From NCBI RefSeq assembly GCF_900129495.1, contig NZ_FQVX01000001.1, forward strand, positions 372,001-436,000: DNA of 64,000 nucleotides, read 5' to 3'. The stretch comes from Geodermatophilus nigrescens. GTDB lineage: Bacteria; Actinomycetota; Actinomycetes; Mycobacteriales; Geodermatophilaceae. Of this stretch, positions 25,652 through 35,133 are shown piece by piece; position 1 is the stretch's first letter; each line of letters starts with the position of its first letter. Below the pieces are notes generated by a model that was given only the letters and a program-made list of their open reading frames with translations, made no database searches and was not told where the DNA came from. A program made the translations under genes and the position numbers.

Positions 25652-26752
25652 GTGCCCCCACGTCCCGTGCCGCCCCCGCCCCGCCCGCTCGTCGTCAGCG
25701 CCGACGAGGACCTCCTCGACGACGTCCTGCGGGTGCTCGCCGCCGCGGGCACCGAGCCCGAGGTCGCCACGGGCGGCCCGGCGCTGCGCCGCGCCTCCCG
25801 CGAGGCCGGGCTGGTGCTGCTCGGCGCCGACGTCCTCGGCGCGCCCGCGGTCCGGGCGCTGCCGCGCCGGCCCGGCGTGGTGGTGGTCGCCGGGGGCCCG
25901 CTGACCGCGCCGGCCTGGGCGGCCGCGGTGGAGCTCGGCGCCGAGCGCGTGGCCGTCCTCCCCGACGACGAGGCCTGGCTCGCCGCCCGCGCCGTGGAGG
26001 CGGTGCGCTCGCCGGTGGAGCGCGGCCCGCTGCTGGTGGTGGGCGGCAGCTGCGGCGGCGCGGGCGTCAGCACGCTGGCCACCGCCCTGGCGCTCACCGC
26101 CGCGGAGGACGCCGGCGGGGCGCTGCTGGTCGACGCCGACCCGTGGGGCGGCGGGCTGGACCTGCTGCTCGGCGCCGAGGACGTCGACGGGCTGCGCTGG
26201 CCCGCGCTGGCCGGGGTGCGCGGCCGGGTCGCCGGGGACGCGCTGCTGGCCGCCCTGCCGGAGGCCGGCGGCGTCACCGTGCTCCCCGCCGCCCGGGAGG
26301 ACGCGGGCCCGGTGCCGGTCGAGGCGCTGACCGCGGTCGTCGACGCCGCGCGCGGGTGCGGCCGGCCGGTGGTGGTCGACCTGCCCCGCCCGGCCGGCCC
26401 CGACGACGCGGCGGCCGCCGCCGTCCTGGCCGGGGCCGACCTCGCGGTCCTCGTCGTGCCGGCCCGGCTGCGCGCGGTCACCGCCGCCCGCCTGCTGCTC
26501 GCCGGGTCGCCCGCGGAGCCGTCCCCGTGGCGGAGGGCCGGGGTCGTGGTGCGCGAGGTCCCGGGCGGCCTGTCGGCGGCGGAGGTCGCGGCCGCCACCG
26601 GCGCCCCGGTGCTCGCCGTGCTCGGCCACGACCGCGGCGCCGTCGACCGCGGCGAGCGCGGCGTGCCACCCGCGGTGTCCCCGCGCAGCCCGTTCGGGGC
26701 GGTCGCCCGCCGGCTGCTCGGCGGGCTCCCGGTGCCGGAGCGGGCGGCGTGA
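25652..26752 (+). CDS. ssd: Septum-site-determining/CpaE-like protein (Ssd), first gene of the tad operon
   Basis: A 366-residue MinD/ParA-superfamily protein. An N-terminal receiver-like domain (about 1-120) is followed by a deviant Walker [19 protein letters not shown] (about 130-147), with serine or threonine in place of the canonical KT, then [13 protein letters not shown] and VVVDLPRP. This is the CpaE/Ssd family that localises Tad-type pilus machines; the mycobacterial homologue Rv3660c affects septation. The GTG at 25652 starts just before the homologous region. It overlaps tadA by four bases. Confidence 0.82.
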   Translation: MPPRPVPPPPRPLVVSADEDLLDDVLRVLAAAGTEPEVATGGPALRRASREAGLVLLGADVLGAPAVRALPRRPGVVVVAGGPLTAPAWAAAVELGAERVAVLPDDEAWLAARAVEAVRSPVERGPLLVVGGSCGGAGVSTLATALALTAAEDAGGALLVDADPWGGGLDLLLGAEDVDGLRWPALAGVRGRVAGDALLAALPEAGGVTVLPAAREDAGPVPVEALTAVVDAARGCGRPVVVDLPRPAGPDDAAAAAVLAGADLAVLVVPARLRAVTAARLLLAGSPAEPSPWRRAGVVVREVPGGLSAAEVAAATGAPVLAVLGHDRGAVDRGERGVPPAVSPRSPFGAVARRLLGGLPVPERAA

Positions 26753-27891
26753 GCGCGCTGCCGCTGGTCGAGCGGGTCCGGGCACGGCTGGCGCTGGAGC
26801 CGGGGCCGCCCAGCCGCGTCGCCGTCGCCGCGCTCGTCCGCGACGAGGCGGGGCTGCTCGGCGACGCCGAGGTGCTCGACGCCGTGCGGGACGCGGTGGC
26901 CGAGCTGGCCGGGGCGGGGCCGCTGGAGGCGCTGCTGCGCGAGCCGGGCGTCACCGACGTGCTGGTCAACGGCCCGGCGCACGTGTGGGTGGACCGGGGC
27001 GGCGGCCTCGAGCGCGCCGCCGTCCGCTTCCCCGACGAGGACGCCGTCCGCCGGCTCGCGGTGCGGCTGGCCGCCAGTGCGGGCCGCCGGCTCGACGACG
27101 CCGCGCCCTGGGTCGACGCCGGGCTGCCCGACGGCACCCGCCTGCACGCGGTGCTGCCGCCGGTCTCGGGCGGGGGCACCTGCCTGTCGCTGCGGGTGCT
27201 GCGCCGCGCCAGCCTGGGCCTCGGCGACCTCGCCGCCCGCGGGACGCTGCCCGGGGAGTCGGCCCGCCTGCTGCGCGCGGTGCTGCGAGCGCGGCTGGCT
27301 TTCCTCGTCACCGGCGGCACCGGCTCGGGCAAGACGACGCTGCTGGCAGCGCTGCTCGGCGAGCTGCCGGCGGGGGAGCGGCTGGTGCTGTGCGAGGACG
27401 CGCCGGAGCTCGCGCCGGTCCACCCGCACGTCGTCCGGCTGCTCACCCGGCCGGCCAACGTGGAGGGCGCTGGGCAGGTGACGCTGCGCGACCTGGTCCG
27501 CCAGGCCCTGCGGATGCGCCCCGACCGGCTCGTCGTCGGCGAGGTGCGCGGCGCGGAGGTCACCGACCTGCTCGCCGCCCTCAACACCGGCCACGACGGC
27601 GGCTGCGGCACCCTGCACGCCAACCGGCCCGGGGAGGTGCCCGCCCGGCTGGAGGCGCTCGGGGTGGCCGCGGGGCTCGACCGGCGGGCGGTGCACAGCC
27701 AGGCCGCGGCCGCGCTCGCCGTCGTCGTGCACCTGCGGCGCACCGCGGCCGGCCGGCGGGTGGAGGAGATCGGCGTCGTCCGCCGCGACGGGGACTGGAT
27801 CGCGGTCGACGCCGGCTGGCGGGCCGACGGCGGTCCGTGCCCGGGCGCGGAGCGGCTGGCCGCGCTGCTCGACGGTGGAGCTGCCGGGTGA
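26749..27891 (+). CDS. tadA: TadA/CpaF pilus-assembly ATPase
   Basis: A 380-residue secretion ATPase of the VirB11/PilB type. Walker [10 protein letters not shown] is at residues 189-197, the Asp box is in CEDAPEL, Walker B in [14 protein letters not shown] and the His box in [14 protein letters not shown]. It powers assembly of a type IVb (Flp/Tad) pilus or secretion system from the inner face of the membrane. It is coupled to ssd upstream and tadB downstream by GTGA overlaps. Confidence 0.93.
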   Translation: MSALPLVERVRARLALEPGPPSRVAVAALVRDEAGLLGDAEVLDAVRDAVAELAGAGPLEALLREPGVTDVLVNGPAHVWVDRGGGLERAAVRFPDEDAVRRLAVRLAASAGRRLDDAAPWVDAGLPDGTRLHAVLPPVSGGGTCLSLRVLRRASLGLGDLAARGTLPGESARLLRAVLRARLAFLVTGGTGSGKTTLLAALLGELPAGERLVLCEDAPELAPVHPHVVRLLTRPANVEGAGQVTLRDLVRQALRMRPDRLVVGEVRGAEVTDLLAALNTGHDGGCGTLHANRPGEVPARLEALGVAAGLDRRAVHSQAAAALAVVVHLRRTAAGRRVEEIGVVRRDGDWIAVDAGWRADGGPCPGAERLAALLDGGAAG

Positions 27892-28700
27892 GCGCGGCGC
27901 TGCTGCTGACCGCCGGGGCGCTGCTCGTGTGGCCCGGCGCGGTCGCCCGGCGGCGCTCCCGGCTGCGGCGCCTGGTGCGCCCCCGGGGGACCGAGGCTGC
28001 CCGCCCGGCCGCGCTGCCGCGCGCCGCCTGGCCGCTGCCCGCCGCGCTGCTCGCCGGGGCGGCCGGCTTCCTCGCCGCGACGCCGCTGGTCGGGGCCCTC
28101 GCCGCGGCGGGCGCGGCCGGCGTGGTCCGGGGGCTGGCCCGCGCCCGGGACCGGCGCGCCGCGGAGGAGCGGCTGGACGGGCTGACCGACGCCCTCACGG
28201 CGCTGTCCGCGGAGTTGCGCGGCGGGCGGCCGCCCGAGGACGCGGCCGGGGCGGCCGTGGCCGGGTGCGCCGACGCCGGGGTGGCCGACGGGCTCGCCCG
28301 GGCGCTGCGGGCCCCGGCGGCGGTCGGGCCGGGCGCGACGGACCTCGACCGGGCGCTGGCGCGGGTGGCCGCGGCGGTGCTGCTCAGCGCGCGGACCGGC
28401 TGCTCCCTGGCGGCCGTCGTCGCCGCGGTGGAGGACGACCTGCGGGCCCGCCGCCGGCAGCGCCAGGAGCTGCGGTCGGTGACCGCCGGTCCGCGGGCCA
28501 GCGCCGCCCTGCTCGCCGGCCTGCCGCTGCTGGCGCTGGCCATGGGCAGCGGCATCGGCGCCGACCCGTGGTCCGTGCTCACGACCACCGGCGCCGGTCA
28601 GGTCCTGCTGGTCCTCGGGGTCGCGCTGGAGGCGGCGGGGCTGGCCTGGTCGGCGCGGCTGGTCCGGCGGGCGGTCGCGGGACCGGCGGCCGCGGCGTGA
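27888..28700 (+). CDS. tadB: TadB-like pilus platform membrane protein
   Basis: A 270-residue membrane protein with hydrophobic segments near the N-terminus (about 1-20 and 50-85) and two at the C-terminus, around a cytoplasmic helical GspF-type domain ([37 protein letters not shown]). With TadC it forms the inner-membrane platform on which TadA acts. Shorter than full TadB of proteobacteria, as usual for actinobacteria. Overlaps both neighbours by four bases. Confidence 0.85.
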   Translation: MSAALLLTAGALLVWPGAVARRRSRLRRLVRPRGTEAARPAALPRAAWPLPAALLAGAAGFLAATPLVGALAAAGAAGVVRGLARARDRRAAEERLDGLTDALTALSAELRGGRPPEDAAGAAVAGCADAGVADGLARALRAPAAVGPGATDLDRALARVAAAVLLSARTGCSLAAVVAAVEDDLRARRRQRQELRSVTAGPRASAALLAGLPLLALAMGSGIGADPWSVLTTTGAGQVLLVLGVALEAAGLAWSARLVRRAVAGPAAAA

Positions 28701-29437
28701 GCGCGGGACTTGTGCTGCTGGCGGCCGCGCTGCTGGCCTGGCCGTCGGCTGAGGCCCGCCGGGGTGCGCGGGTGCGGGCGGTCGCGGGGGTCCCGCGGCG
28801 GCCCGCCCCGTCCGCCCGGGCCGAGCCGGGGCCGGTGCCGGACGCGGCGCCCGGTGTGGTGCGGCGTCTCGCGCTGCCCGTGGCCGCGGGGGGAGCGGTG
28901 GCGCTGCTGGTGGGCGGCGCGACGGGGGTGCTGCTCGGGGCCGGCGCCGGGGTGCTGGCCGCCCGGCTGCTGCGGCGGACGGCAGACCCGGGCGCGCGGG
29001 GCGCAGGGACCGGCGCGGACCTGCCGGTGGCCTGTGACCTGCTCGCGGTGTGCCTCGCGGCCGGGGCGCCGGTCGGCGCGGCGCTGGCCGCGGTGGCCAC
29101 GGCGCTGCCCGGCCCGACGGGAGAGGTGCTCGCCGTCGTCGCCGGGCGACTGCGGCTGGGCGCGGGCCCGCTCGCGGCCTGGGCCGGCACCCCGGCGGAG
29201 CTCGCGGGGCTCGGCCGGGTGCTGGTGCGGGCCGGGGAGTCGGGGACCCAGGCGGCCGGGGCGCTGCGGGTGCTGGCCGCCGAGACGCGTCAGGCCGCGC
29301 GCGGCGACGCCGAGGCCGCGGTCCGGCGGGCCGGCGTGTGGGTGCTCGCGCCGCTGGGCGCCTGCTTCCTGCCGGCGTTCGTCTGCCTCGGCATCGCGCC
29401 GATGGTCATCGGCATCGCGGGGCAGGTCTTCGGGTGA
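28697..29437 (+). CDS. tadC: TadC-like type II secretion F-family protein
   Basis: A 246-residue GspF-family membrane protein. N-terminal hydrophobic segments (about 1-18, 55-90) precede the F domain with [20 protein letters not shown] and [19 protein letters not shown], then a C-terminal hairpin ending in [16 protein letters not shown]. It pairs with TadB as the pilus platform. In other actinobacteria the pilin (DUF4244) gene follows directly; here a 7-kb cassette on the opposite strand intervenes, starting five bases after this stop codon. Confidence 0.85.
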   Translation: MSAGLVLLAAALLAWPSAEARRGARVRAVAGVPRRPAPSARAEPGPVPDAAPGVVRRLALPVAAGGAVALLVGGATGVLLGAGAGVLAARLLRRTADPGARGAGTGADLPVACDLLAVCLAAGAPVGAALAAVATALPGPTGEVLAVVAGRLRLGAGPLAAWAGTPAELAGLGRVLVRAGESGTQAAGALRVLAAETRQAARGDAEAAVRRAGVWVLAPLGACFLPAFVCLGIAPMVIGIAGQVFG

Positions 29438-29441
29438 GCGG

Positions 29442-30203
29442 TCAGCGGGTCCGGGCGACGGACGAGGAACCCGCGAACGACGACGTCGCGTGCGGGGTGA
29501 ACGACGGTGCGAGCGACCACGCCGCCGGGACCGCCGAGGGCACCGGGGAGCCCGCGGGGGACAGGTCGAGCACCATGCGGGTCGGCTGGAAGGCCTCCGC
29601 GTACCCGATCCGGGCCTGCGCGCCCCAGTGGCGGGCGGAGGCGACGATCGCGTCGGGCTCCACCATGGCCGAGCGCTCCACCTGCGAGGCGTGGGCGGCG
29701 AGCGCGGCCAGCTTGCCGGTCAGGTGGGCGGTGACGTCGACGTAGACGGTCGGGGCGAAGGTCAGCGTCGAGGGGCTCTGGTAGTGCAGCACCCGGGGCA
29801 GCCGGCGGGCCGCGCCGAGCGTGGCGGCGGCGACGGCGCGGTGGTCCTGGTGGCTGTCGTCGGGGGCGTGCACGTAGACGAGGTCGGCGGCGGTGGCCTC
29901 CAGGACCTCCTCGATGCGGCGGATGGCGGCGGAGTCGGCCACGACCTGGCAGTCGACCAGCCCGCCCCACACCAGCCGGGCGCCGATGGCGGCGGCGGCC
30001 CGCTCCTGCTCGGCGCGGCGGCCGGTCACCTGGGTGTCGTCCCCGGGGCCGTTCTCGCCGCCGGTCACCACCAGCATGGTCACCCGGTCGCCGGCGGCCA
30101 CGTGCGCGAGCAGCGCGCCCCCGCAGCCCAGCTCGATGTCGTCGGGGTGCGCCCCGATGGCCAGGACGCTGCGTCCCGTGCTCCGCGTTCCTGCGCCGTC
30201 CAT
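29442..30203 (-). CDS. PIG-L/LmbE-family N-acetylglucosaminyl deacetylase
   Basis: A 253-residue zinc-dependent deacetylase. The metal site is given by GAHPDDIELGCGG near the N-terminus (H and D ligands plus the catalytic D) and by HAPDDSHQDHRAV (third ligand). Relatives deacetylate GlcNAc-containing glycolipids, mycothiol precursors or surface sugars. It is the last gene of the cassette between tadC and the pilin gene, next to a UDP-GlcNAc 2-epimerase operon, so a glycan substrate is likely. The start ATG at 30203 precedes the homologous region directly; the 129 bases upstream separate it from the secreted-protein gene. Confidence 0.85.
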   Translation of the reverse strand: MDGAGTRSTGRSVLAIGAHPDDIELGCGGALLAHVAAGDRVTMLVVTGGENGPGDDTQVTGRRAEQERAAAAIGARLVWGGLVDCQVVADSAAIRRIEEVLEATAADLVYVHAPDDSHQDHRAVAAATLGAARRLPRVLHYQSPSTLTFAPTVYVDVTAHLTGKLAALAAHASQVERSAMVEPDAIVASARHWGAQARIGYAEAFQPTRMVLDLSPAGSPVPSAVPAAWSLAPSFTPHATSSFAGSSSVARTR

Positions 30204-30333
30204 CGCCGCCGTCCTGTCCGTGCCGGGGCGGTGGTCCCGCCCGATGCTCTTCCATCGGCGGCCGCGGCCGCCGGGTCCACCGGGACGACCGGCTCCCCCC
30301 TCGATGGGGGGAGGACCGGTCGTGCGCGATGTA

Positions 30334-30861
30334 TCAGTCCGCGGGTGCCTCGACGACCCGCGCGCGGCGGCGCTGCGCCGCCCACATGGAGCCACCCGCG
30401 ACCGCGCCGGAGGCGGCGAGCGCGATGACCATGCCCAGGCCGTTGCCGTCGGCCGGCAGCGGCGTGCCCGAGGGGCAGCGGGTGCTGCTGTCCTTCTTCG
30501 CGGTGGCGGTCGTCCCGAGGACGGTCCAGCTCACCGAGGACACCGACGCGGGCACCTGGACCTGGAACGCGCCCGGGTGGTTGCCCGGCGCGAAGGTCGT
30601 GACCTGCCGGCCGTCGAACTGGTCCGGGCTCATGTCGTTGTAGCGGCCGACCGGCAGCGAGCCGGTGTACCCGGTGTCGTTGCGGTAGCCGAACACCGCG
30701 GTCCAACTGCCGTTCTGCGCCGGGATGACGCAGGTGACCGACGTCTCCCCGTAGTGGGCGCTCGCCACGCCCGGCGTCGCGAGCACCGCCGCCGCGCCCA
30801 CGCCGGCGACGACCGCCAGCCGGGTCCCCAGCGACGCGCGCCGCCCCGTGTTGCCTCTCAT
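30334..30861 (-). CDS. Secreted protein with C-terminal sorting-like anchor
   Basis: A 175-residue exported protein. A signal peptide (basic RRASLGTR, then a hydrophobic run) ends with ASA before H36. The mature part contains two cysteines and aromatic/Gly-rich strands (WTAVFGYRNDTGYTGSLPVGRYN). The C-terminus is tripartite: LPADGNG, a hydrophobic helix of about 18 residues, then QRRRAR. This is the layout of LPXTG or exosortase substrates, though LPADG is not a perfect match to a known motif. GGAAGGGGG precedes the ATG. Its position beside an exosortase-like gene suggests it is the substrate or surface partner of that system. No family is recognised for the mature domain. Confidence 0.7.
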   Translation of the reverse strand: MRGNTGRRASLGTRLAVVAGVGAAAVLATPGVASAHYGETSVTCVIPAQNGSWTAVFGYRNDTGYTGSLPVGRYNDMSPDQFDGRQVTTFAPGNHPGAFQVQVPASVSSVSWTVLGTTATAKKDSSTRCPSGTPLPADGNGLGMVIALAASGAVAGGSMWAAQRRRARVVEAPAD

Positions 30862-30978
30862 GTGGCCCCCTTCCGGACCGGGGCGCACTCGGCCCCTCCC
30901 GGGGGAGATCGGGAGCGGCGCGCCCGGTCTCCACGCCACTGGGACGGGGGTCCCCCGGAGGAGGGAGGACGGTCGCGC

Positions 30979-31719
30979 TCAGTGCGCGGCGGCCGCCGGG
31001 GAGCCGGTCAGGACGCCGAGCGCGAGCGCCGCGGCGGCCGGGAAGTCGGCGGTGACCGCCCACGCCGGCGGCACGTCCGGTGCGTCCGCGTACTCGCCCT
31101 GGCGCACGCGGACCGCCCGCGCACCCACCGCGGCGGCGACGGCGACGTCCTTGCCGGGCCGGTCGCCGATGACCAGCACCCGGTCGGCGGGCACGCCGAG
31201 CCGCCCGGCGAGGACGCGGAGGCCCTCGGGCGCGGGCTTGCGGGCCGCCCGCCCGCCGAGCGTGTCGGTGACCAGGACCTCCGCCAGCAGCGGCAGCAGG
31301 CCGGTCGCTGCGAGCTTGGCCGCCTGGATGGCCGGGTTGCCGTCGGTCAGGCAGCCCACGGGCACCTCGCGGGCCAGCGCGGCCAGCGCCGCGGCCGCGC
31401 CGGGGTAGGGGGCCAGCGCCACCGGCTCGTGTGCGGTGAAGGCGGCGACCAGGGGGAGGACCAGGCCCGGCAGGTCCGCGTCCGGGACGCCGGCGGCGAG
31501 CAGCGCGCGGTCGATGGTGCCGCCGCGGTCGGAGCCGGCCGCGAGTTCCCGGACGAGGGCCGCGTGCACCCGGGCGCCGTCCAGGCCGGCGGCGGCGGAT
31601 GCGCGCCCGACCGCCTCGGCGGCGCCCGCCAGGTAGGCGGCCTGCGGGTAGAGCGTGTCGTCGAGGTCGACCACCACCGCCAGCGGCGGCGGGCCGTCCC
31701 AGGCGGGCGCGCCGGTCAC
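30979..31719 (-). CDS. HAD-superfamily hydrolase (haloacid dehalogenase-like phosphatase)
   Basis: A 246-residue HAD phosphatase. Motif I is VVVDLDDTLYPQ, motif II the threonine of CLTDGNP, motif III the lysine of ARKPAPEGL and motif IV VLVIGDRPGKDV. The cap is helical (C1). A sugar- or nucleotide-phosphate substrate is likely from its place in a glycan operon. It is the last of five genes coupled by four-base overlaps: its GTG start overlaps the stop of wecB. Confidence 0.82.
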   Translation of the reverse strand: MTGAPAWDGPPPLAVVVDLDDTLYPQAAYLAGAAEAVGRASAAAGLDGARVHAALVRELAAGSDRGGTIDRALLAAGVPDADLPGLVLPLVAAFTAHEPVALAPYPGAAAALAALAREVPVGCLTDGNPAIQAAKLAATGLLPLLAEVLVTDTLGGRAARKPAPEGLRVLAGRLGVPADRVLVIGDRPGKDVAVAAAVGARAVRVRQGEYADAPDVPPAWAVTADFPAAAALALGVLTGSPAAAAH

Positions 31720-32867
31720 CACGGCAGGCGCCCGTCGGTGAAGTCGGGCTCGGTGATCGCCAGGAGCGCGTCGGTGGCCTCGTCGGCGAGCAGCGCCGCG
31801 ACCTGCGGACCGGTGGTGCCGTCGCCGTAGGGGCAGGGGAGCGCCGCGGCGCGTGCCTGGCCCTCGGGCGAGGTGTGCCGCGCGGCGGCCGCCAGGACCG
31901 CGTCGGCGGCGCCGTCGTCGGCCAGGCCCGCCAGGGTGGTGGTGCCGGCCTCCACGCCCTCCCACCGCGGCGTGGACCCCCGCAGCACCACCACGGGCAC
32001 GCCGAGGTAGGCCGCCTCCTCCTGGATGCCGCCGGAGTCGGTGACCGCGAGGCGCGCCGAGGCCAGCGCCGCGAGCAGCGCGTCGTAGCCGACCGGCCCG
32101 CTCAGTGAGATCGCCGGGTGCTCCAGCTCCGCGTCGAGGCCCGTCGCCGCCAGGCGGGCCGCCGTGCGCGGGTGAACCGGGAAGGTCACCGGGCCGACGT
32201 CGTCGGCCAGCGAGCGCACCACGCCGACCAGACGCTTCAGGCGGACCGGGTCGTCGACGTTGGTCGGCCGGTGCGCCGTCACCAGCACCCCGGACCGCTC
32301 CGCCACCGGCACCGGGCGCACGCCGCGGGCCACCAGCGTGTCGACCACCGGGTTGCCGACCACGAACACCCGCTCGGCGGGGACGCCCTCGGCGGCGAGG
32401 AACGCCGCGGCCCGCCGGGTCGGGGCGAGGTGCAGCGCGGCGACGGCCGCCGCCACCCGGCGGTTGACCTCCTCGACGCTGCGCGCGTTGAGGCTGCGCA
32501 GGCCCGCCTCGAGGTGCGCGAACGGGATGCCCGCGCCCCGCGCGGCCAGCGCGTAGGCGGGGACGGTGTTGGTGTCGCCGAGGGCCAGCACGAGGTCGGG
32601 CCGGAACCGGGCCACCGCGCGCGCCGCGTCGGCGTGCAGGGCGCCGTACCGGGCCGCGGGGTCGTCGGTCGGCAGGGTGAACCGGCAGGTGGGCGCCAGC
32701 CCGAGGGTCTCCTGCAGCCGGGTGGAGAGGTCGGGGTCGGTGTGCTGGCCGGTGTCGACGACGTCGACCCGGTGGCCGGCGGCCACGAGCGCGGTCACCA
32801 CCGGCGCGAGCTTGACGACCTCCGGCCGGGTGCCGAACGGGACGAGGACGTGCCGGCTGCGGCTCAC
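31716..32867 (-). CDS. wecB: UDP-N-acetylglucosamine 2-epimerase (non-hydrolysing)
   Basis: A 383-residue GT-B-fold epimerase that interconverts UDP-GlcNAc and UDP-ManNAc. Family signatures are present in order: FGTRPEVVKLAPVV at the start, ALGDTNTVPA, HLEAGLRSLN, VTAHRPTNVDDP and TDSGGIQEEAAYLGVPVVVLR with the uridine-binding glutamates. UDP-ManNAc feeds teichuronic-type or other surface glycans. Fourth gene of the coupled operon; its GTG start overlaps the ATP-grasp stop. Confidence 0.93.
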   Translation of the reverse strand: MSRSRHVLVPFGTRPEVVKLAPVVTALVAAGHRVDVVDTGQHTDPDLSTRLQETLGLAPTCRFTLPTDDPAARYGALHADAARAVARFRPDLVLALGDTNTVPAYALAARGAGIPFAHLEAGLRSLNARSVEEVNRRVAAAVAALHLAPTRRAAAFLAAEGVPAERVFVVGNPVVDTLVARGVRPVPVAERSGVLVTAHRPTNVDDPVRLKRLVGVVRSLADDVGPVTFPVHPRTAARLAATGLDAELEHPAISLSGPVGYDALLAALASARLAVTDSGGIQEEAAYLGVPVVVLRGSTPRWEGVEAGTTTLAGLADDGAADAVLAAAARHTSPEGQARAAALPCPYGDGTTGPQVAALLADEATDALLAITEPDFTDGRLPW

Positions 32868-33934
32868 GCGCGCACCGCCGTGACCGCCGCCGTCGCCTCG
32901 CAGGGGTCGGCGACGGGGCTGCCGTCGTCGGCGGTGTAGGTCTCGGCGAAGTAGCGGCTCATCCGGACGCCGGGGGTGAACCACAGGTGCGGCAGGCGCG
33001 CGTGCGGGTCGCGGATGCCGGCCAGGTGGGCGCTGACGACGTCGGCGCCCGCGGCGAGGGTGAGCGGCAGGCCACCGGAGAAGCGCGGGTTGATCTCCAC
33101 GACGCTCGCCCGGCCGTCGTCGGCGACGAAGCCCTGCACGTTGGCCGGGCCGGTCAGCTGCACCGCCTCCAGCGCCGCGGCCACCACCGCGGTGACCTCG
33201 GCGGAGTCGAAGGTCGTGCCCTTGACCGATATGCCGGCGCGGGTGTCGTCGCGCCAGCGGGGCACCACCGTGACCAGCTCGCCGTCGCGGTCCACGAGGG
33301 CGTCGGCGGTGAACTCGCGTCCGGTCAGCCGCGTCTGGGCGATGAGCGAGGCGTCGCCGTGCATCGCCTCGACCACCTCGGCGCGGGTGTCGAGCAGCCG
33401 CACACCCCGGCTGCCCCGCCCGGCGCGCGGCTTGACGACCCACGGTCCGCCGACGGCGGCGAGCCCGGCGGGGGTGTCGGTGGTGGCCGGGTGCGGTACC
33501 CCGGCGGCGCGCATCGCCCGGGCGAAGGCGGCCTTGTCGCAGCAGATCCCGACGGCCTCCGGGTCGGGCAGCCAGGTGGCCACCCCGGCGGCGGCGAGGC
33601 GGTCGGCGCCCGCGGCGAGGGCGGGCAGCTCCTCGGCCACGGTGCCGATGAGCGCGTCGGCACCGTGGGCGGTGGCCAGCGCGACCAGGGCGTCGACGAA
33701 CCGCACGTGGTCGGCCCGCGGGACGACGGCGCCGACGGTGGCCAGGGCGGCGCCCGCGGCGGTCGCGTCGGCGTCCACGCCGACGACGCGGTGCCCGAGG
33801 GCCACCAGCCGCCGGACGACCGCCACCCCGGCCGGCCCGCCCGCCCCGGTGACCAGGACGGCGGGGGAGGAGGAGCCGGGAGAGCGGCGGCCGGCCGACG
33901 GGGGAGCGGTCGAGGTCGGGAGGGTCGAGGTCAC
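32864..33934 (-). CDS. ATP-grasp ligase of the carbamoyl-phosphate-synthase-like type
   Basis: A 356-residue protein. After a short Ser/Thr/Pro-rich leader, a Rossmann-like pre-ATP-grasp domain (VLVTGAGGPAGVAVVRRL) is followed by the ATP-grasp fold: WVVKPRAGRGSRGVRLL binds ATP phosphates, and VVEINPRFSGGLPLTLAAGAD supplies the metal-binding E and N. Such enzymes join a carboxylate to an amine or thiol through an acyl phosphate. The substrate is unknown; in a glycan cluster it could add an amino acid to a sugar or peptide. Third gene of the operon, coupled on both sides by GTGA overlaps. Confidence 0.8.
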   Translation of the reverse strand: MTSTLPTSTAPPSAGRRSPGSSSPAVLVTGAGGPAGVAVVRRLVALGHRVVGVDADATAAGAALATVGAVVPRADHVRFVDALVALATAHGADALIGTVAEELPALAAGADRLAAAGVATWLPDPEAVGICCDKAAFARAMRAAGVPHPATTDTPAGLAAVGGPWVVKPRAGRGSRGVRLLDTRAEVVEAMHGDASLIAQTRLTGREFTADALVDRDGELVTVVPRWRDDTRAGISVKGTTFDSAEVTAVVAAALEAVQLTGPANVQGFVADDGRASVVEINPRFSGGLPLTLAAGADVVSAHLAGIRDPHARLPHLWFTPGVRMSRYFAETYTADDGSPVADPCEATAAVTAVRA

Positions 33935-35133
33935 CGGGGCGTCTCCGGGGGATGCGGGTGGTCGGACGGGCGGGCGAAGGTGCGGGGGGCCTGGGTTCCG
34001 GCGGCGTGCGAGCGGCGGCCCGGGCCGCCCGCGGGAGCCGTGGCGGGTGCCGGCGGGGGCACCGGGATGCGGGCGACGGCGACCGGGGCCGCCCCGTGCA
34101 CCGGGCCACCCGGGGCGGCGTCGGCGGCCGCGCCGTCGGGGGCGGGACGGGCCAGCAGCCAGCCGCGGGCCCACAGCCGCAGGGCGGTCACCCGGTGGTC
34201 GGTGACCGGCTCCCACTGGCGGGCGGCGACCGCCTCCGCGAGGGCGTCGAGGACGAGGTGCTCGCGCTCGTAGGTGGCGACCGCGACCAGCGAGGCGCTG
34301 TGCGCGCCGAGGCCGTCGGCGGCGAGCTCGCGGATGCGCTCGATGCGCTGGTAGGGCGGCAGGTGCCCGAGGCGGTAGTCGACCCGCGCGGCCTCCCGGC
34401 GGGCGGCCAGCCGGGCCGACATCCCGCGCGGCAGCACGTAGCGGTGCATGAGCCCGGTGAGCGTCGTGCGGCGGCGCCGCGCGTCGTCCTCCTCGACGGC
34501 GGGCGTCCGGTAGCCGAGCCCCGGCCGGGCCCAGGAGTCGGGGCGGCGGGCGGTGTGCCGGCCGTCGACGTCCTGCTCGGCGCGCTCGGCGGCGGGCAGG
34601 GTCACCCACACCATCACGAGGAAGCCGCCGAGGGTGGCGACGAGGTTCCAGACGGTGCCCACCCAGTCGTGGAAGAGCACCAGCGCGCCCTCGCCCCAGT
34701 ACAGCCCGGCGAGCGCCGACAGCAGCAGCCGACCGTGGTTGAGCGCGACGACGGCGACGACAGCGACGAGCAGGCCGCCGAGGGCGTGCGCCTTGCGGCC
34801 GCGCAGGATGACCGCGGTCAGCGCGACGAGCCCGAGCACCGACAGGACGGACGAGCACGACGCCGTGACGACCGCGTCGATGATCCCGCCGTCGTCTCGG
34901 AACAGCAGGACGTGGCCGGGCAGCACGCCCGAGGACCACTCGGGGTCCAGCAGCTCCAGGACGGTCGCGACCGCGCCGGCCTCGAGCACCTGCAGCGGGT
35001 GCGACAGCGTGGCGAAGCCGACGACGCAGATCAGCCCGGCGAGGACCAGGTCGGCGACGACGGGCAGCAGCCGCCGCGTCGTGCCGCGCGGGGTCCTGCG
35101 CCGCGCGAGGGCCTGTGCGGGTGCGGTGGTCAC
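33931..35133 (-). CDS. Exosortase/archaeosortase-family transpeptidase with C-terminal cytoplasmic extension
   Basis: A 400-residue protein. The N-terminal 180 residues are membrane-embedded and carry the three catalytic positions of the exosortase/archaeosortase family with usual spacing: C93 in TASCSSVLSVLGL, R135 in ALNHGRLLLSAL and H155 in LFHDWVGTVWN. Exosortases cleave and reattach proteins with a C-terminal sorting signal, typically in organisms making exopolysaccharide. The remaining 220 residues are hydrophilic: a helical, basic region (about 200-310), then an Ala/Pro-rich tail. This extension is unusual for the family. The gene is coupled to a glycosyltransferase upstream and an ATP-grasp gene downstream. 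Subfamily not assigned. Confidence 0.75.
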   Translation of the reverse strand: MTTAPAQALARRRTPRGTTRRLLPVVADLVLAGLICVVGFATLSHPLQVLEAGAVATVLELLDPEWSSGVLPGHVLLFRDDGGIIDAVVTASCSSVLSVLGLVALTAVILRGRKAHALGGLLVAVVAVVALNHGRLLLSALAGLYWGEGALVLFHDWVGTVWNLVATLGGFLVMVWVTLPAAERAEQDVDGRHTARRPDSWARPGLGYRTPAVEEDDARRRRTTLTGLMHRYVLPRGMSARLAARREAARVDYRLGHLPPYQRIERIRELAADGLGAHSASLVAVATYEREHLVLDALAEAVAARQWEPVTDHRVTALRLWARGWLLARPAPDGAAADAAPGGPVHGAAPVAVARIPVPPPAPATAPAGGPGRRSHAAGTQAPRTFARPSDHPHPPETPR

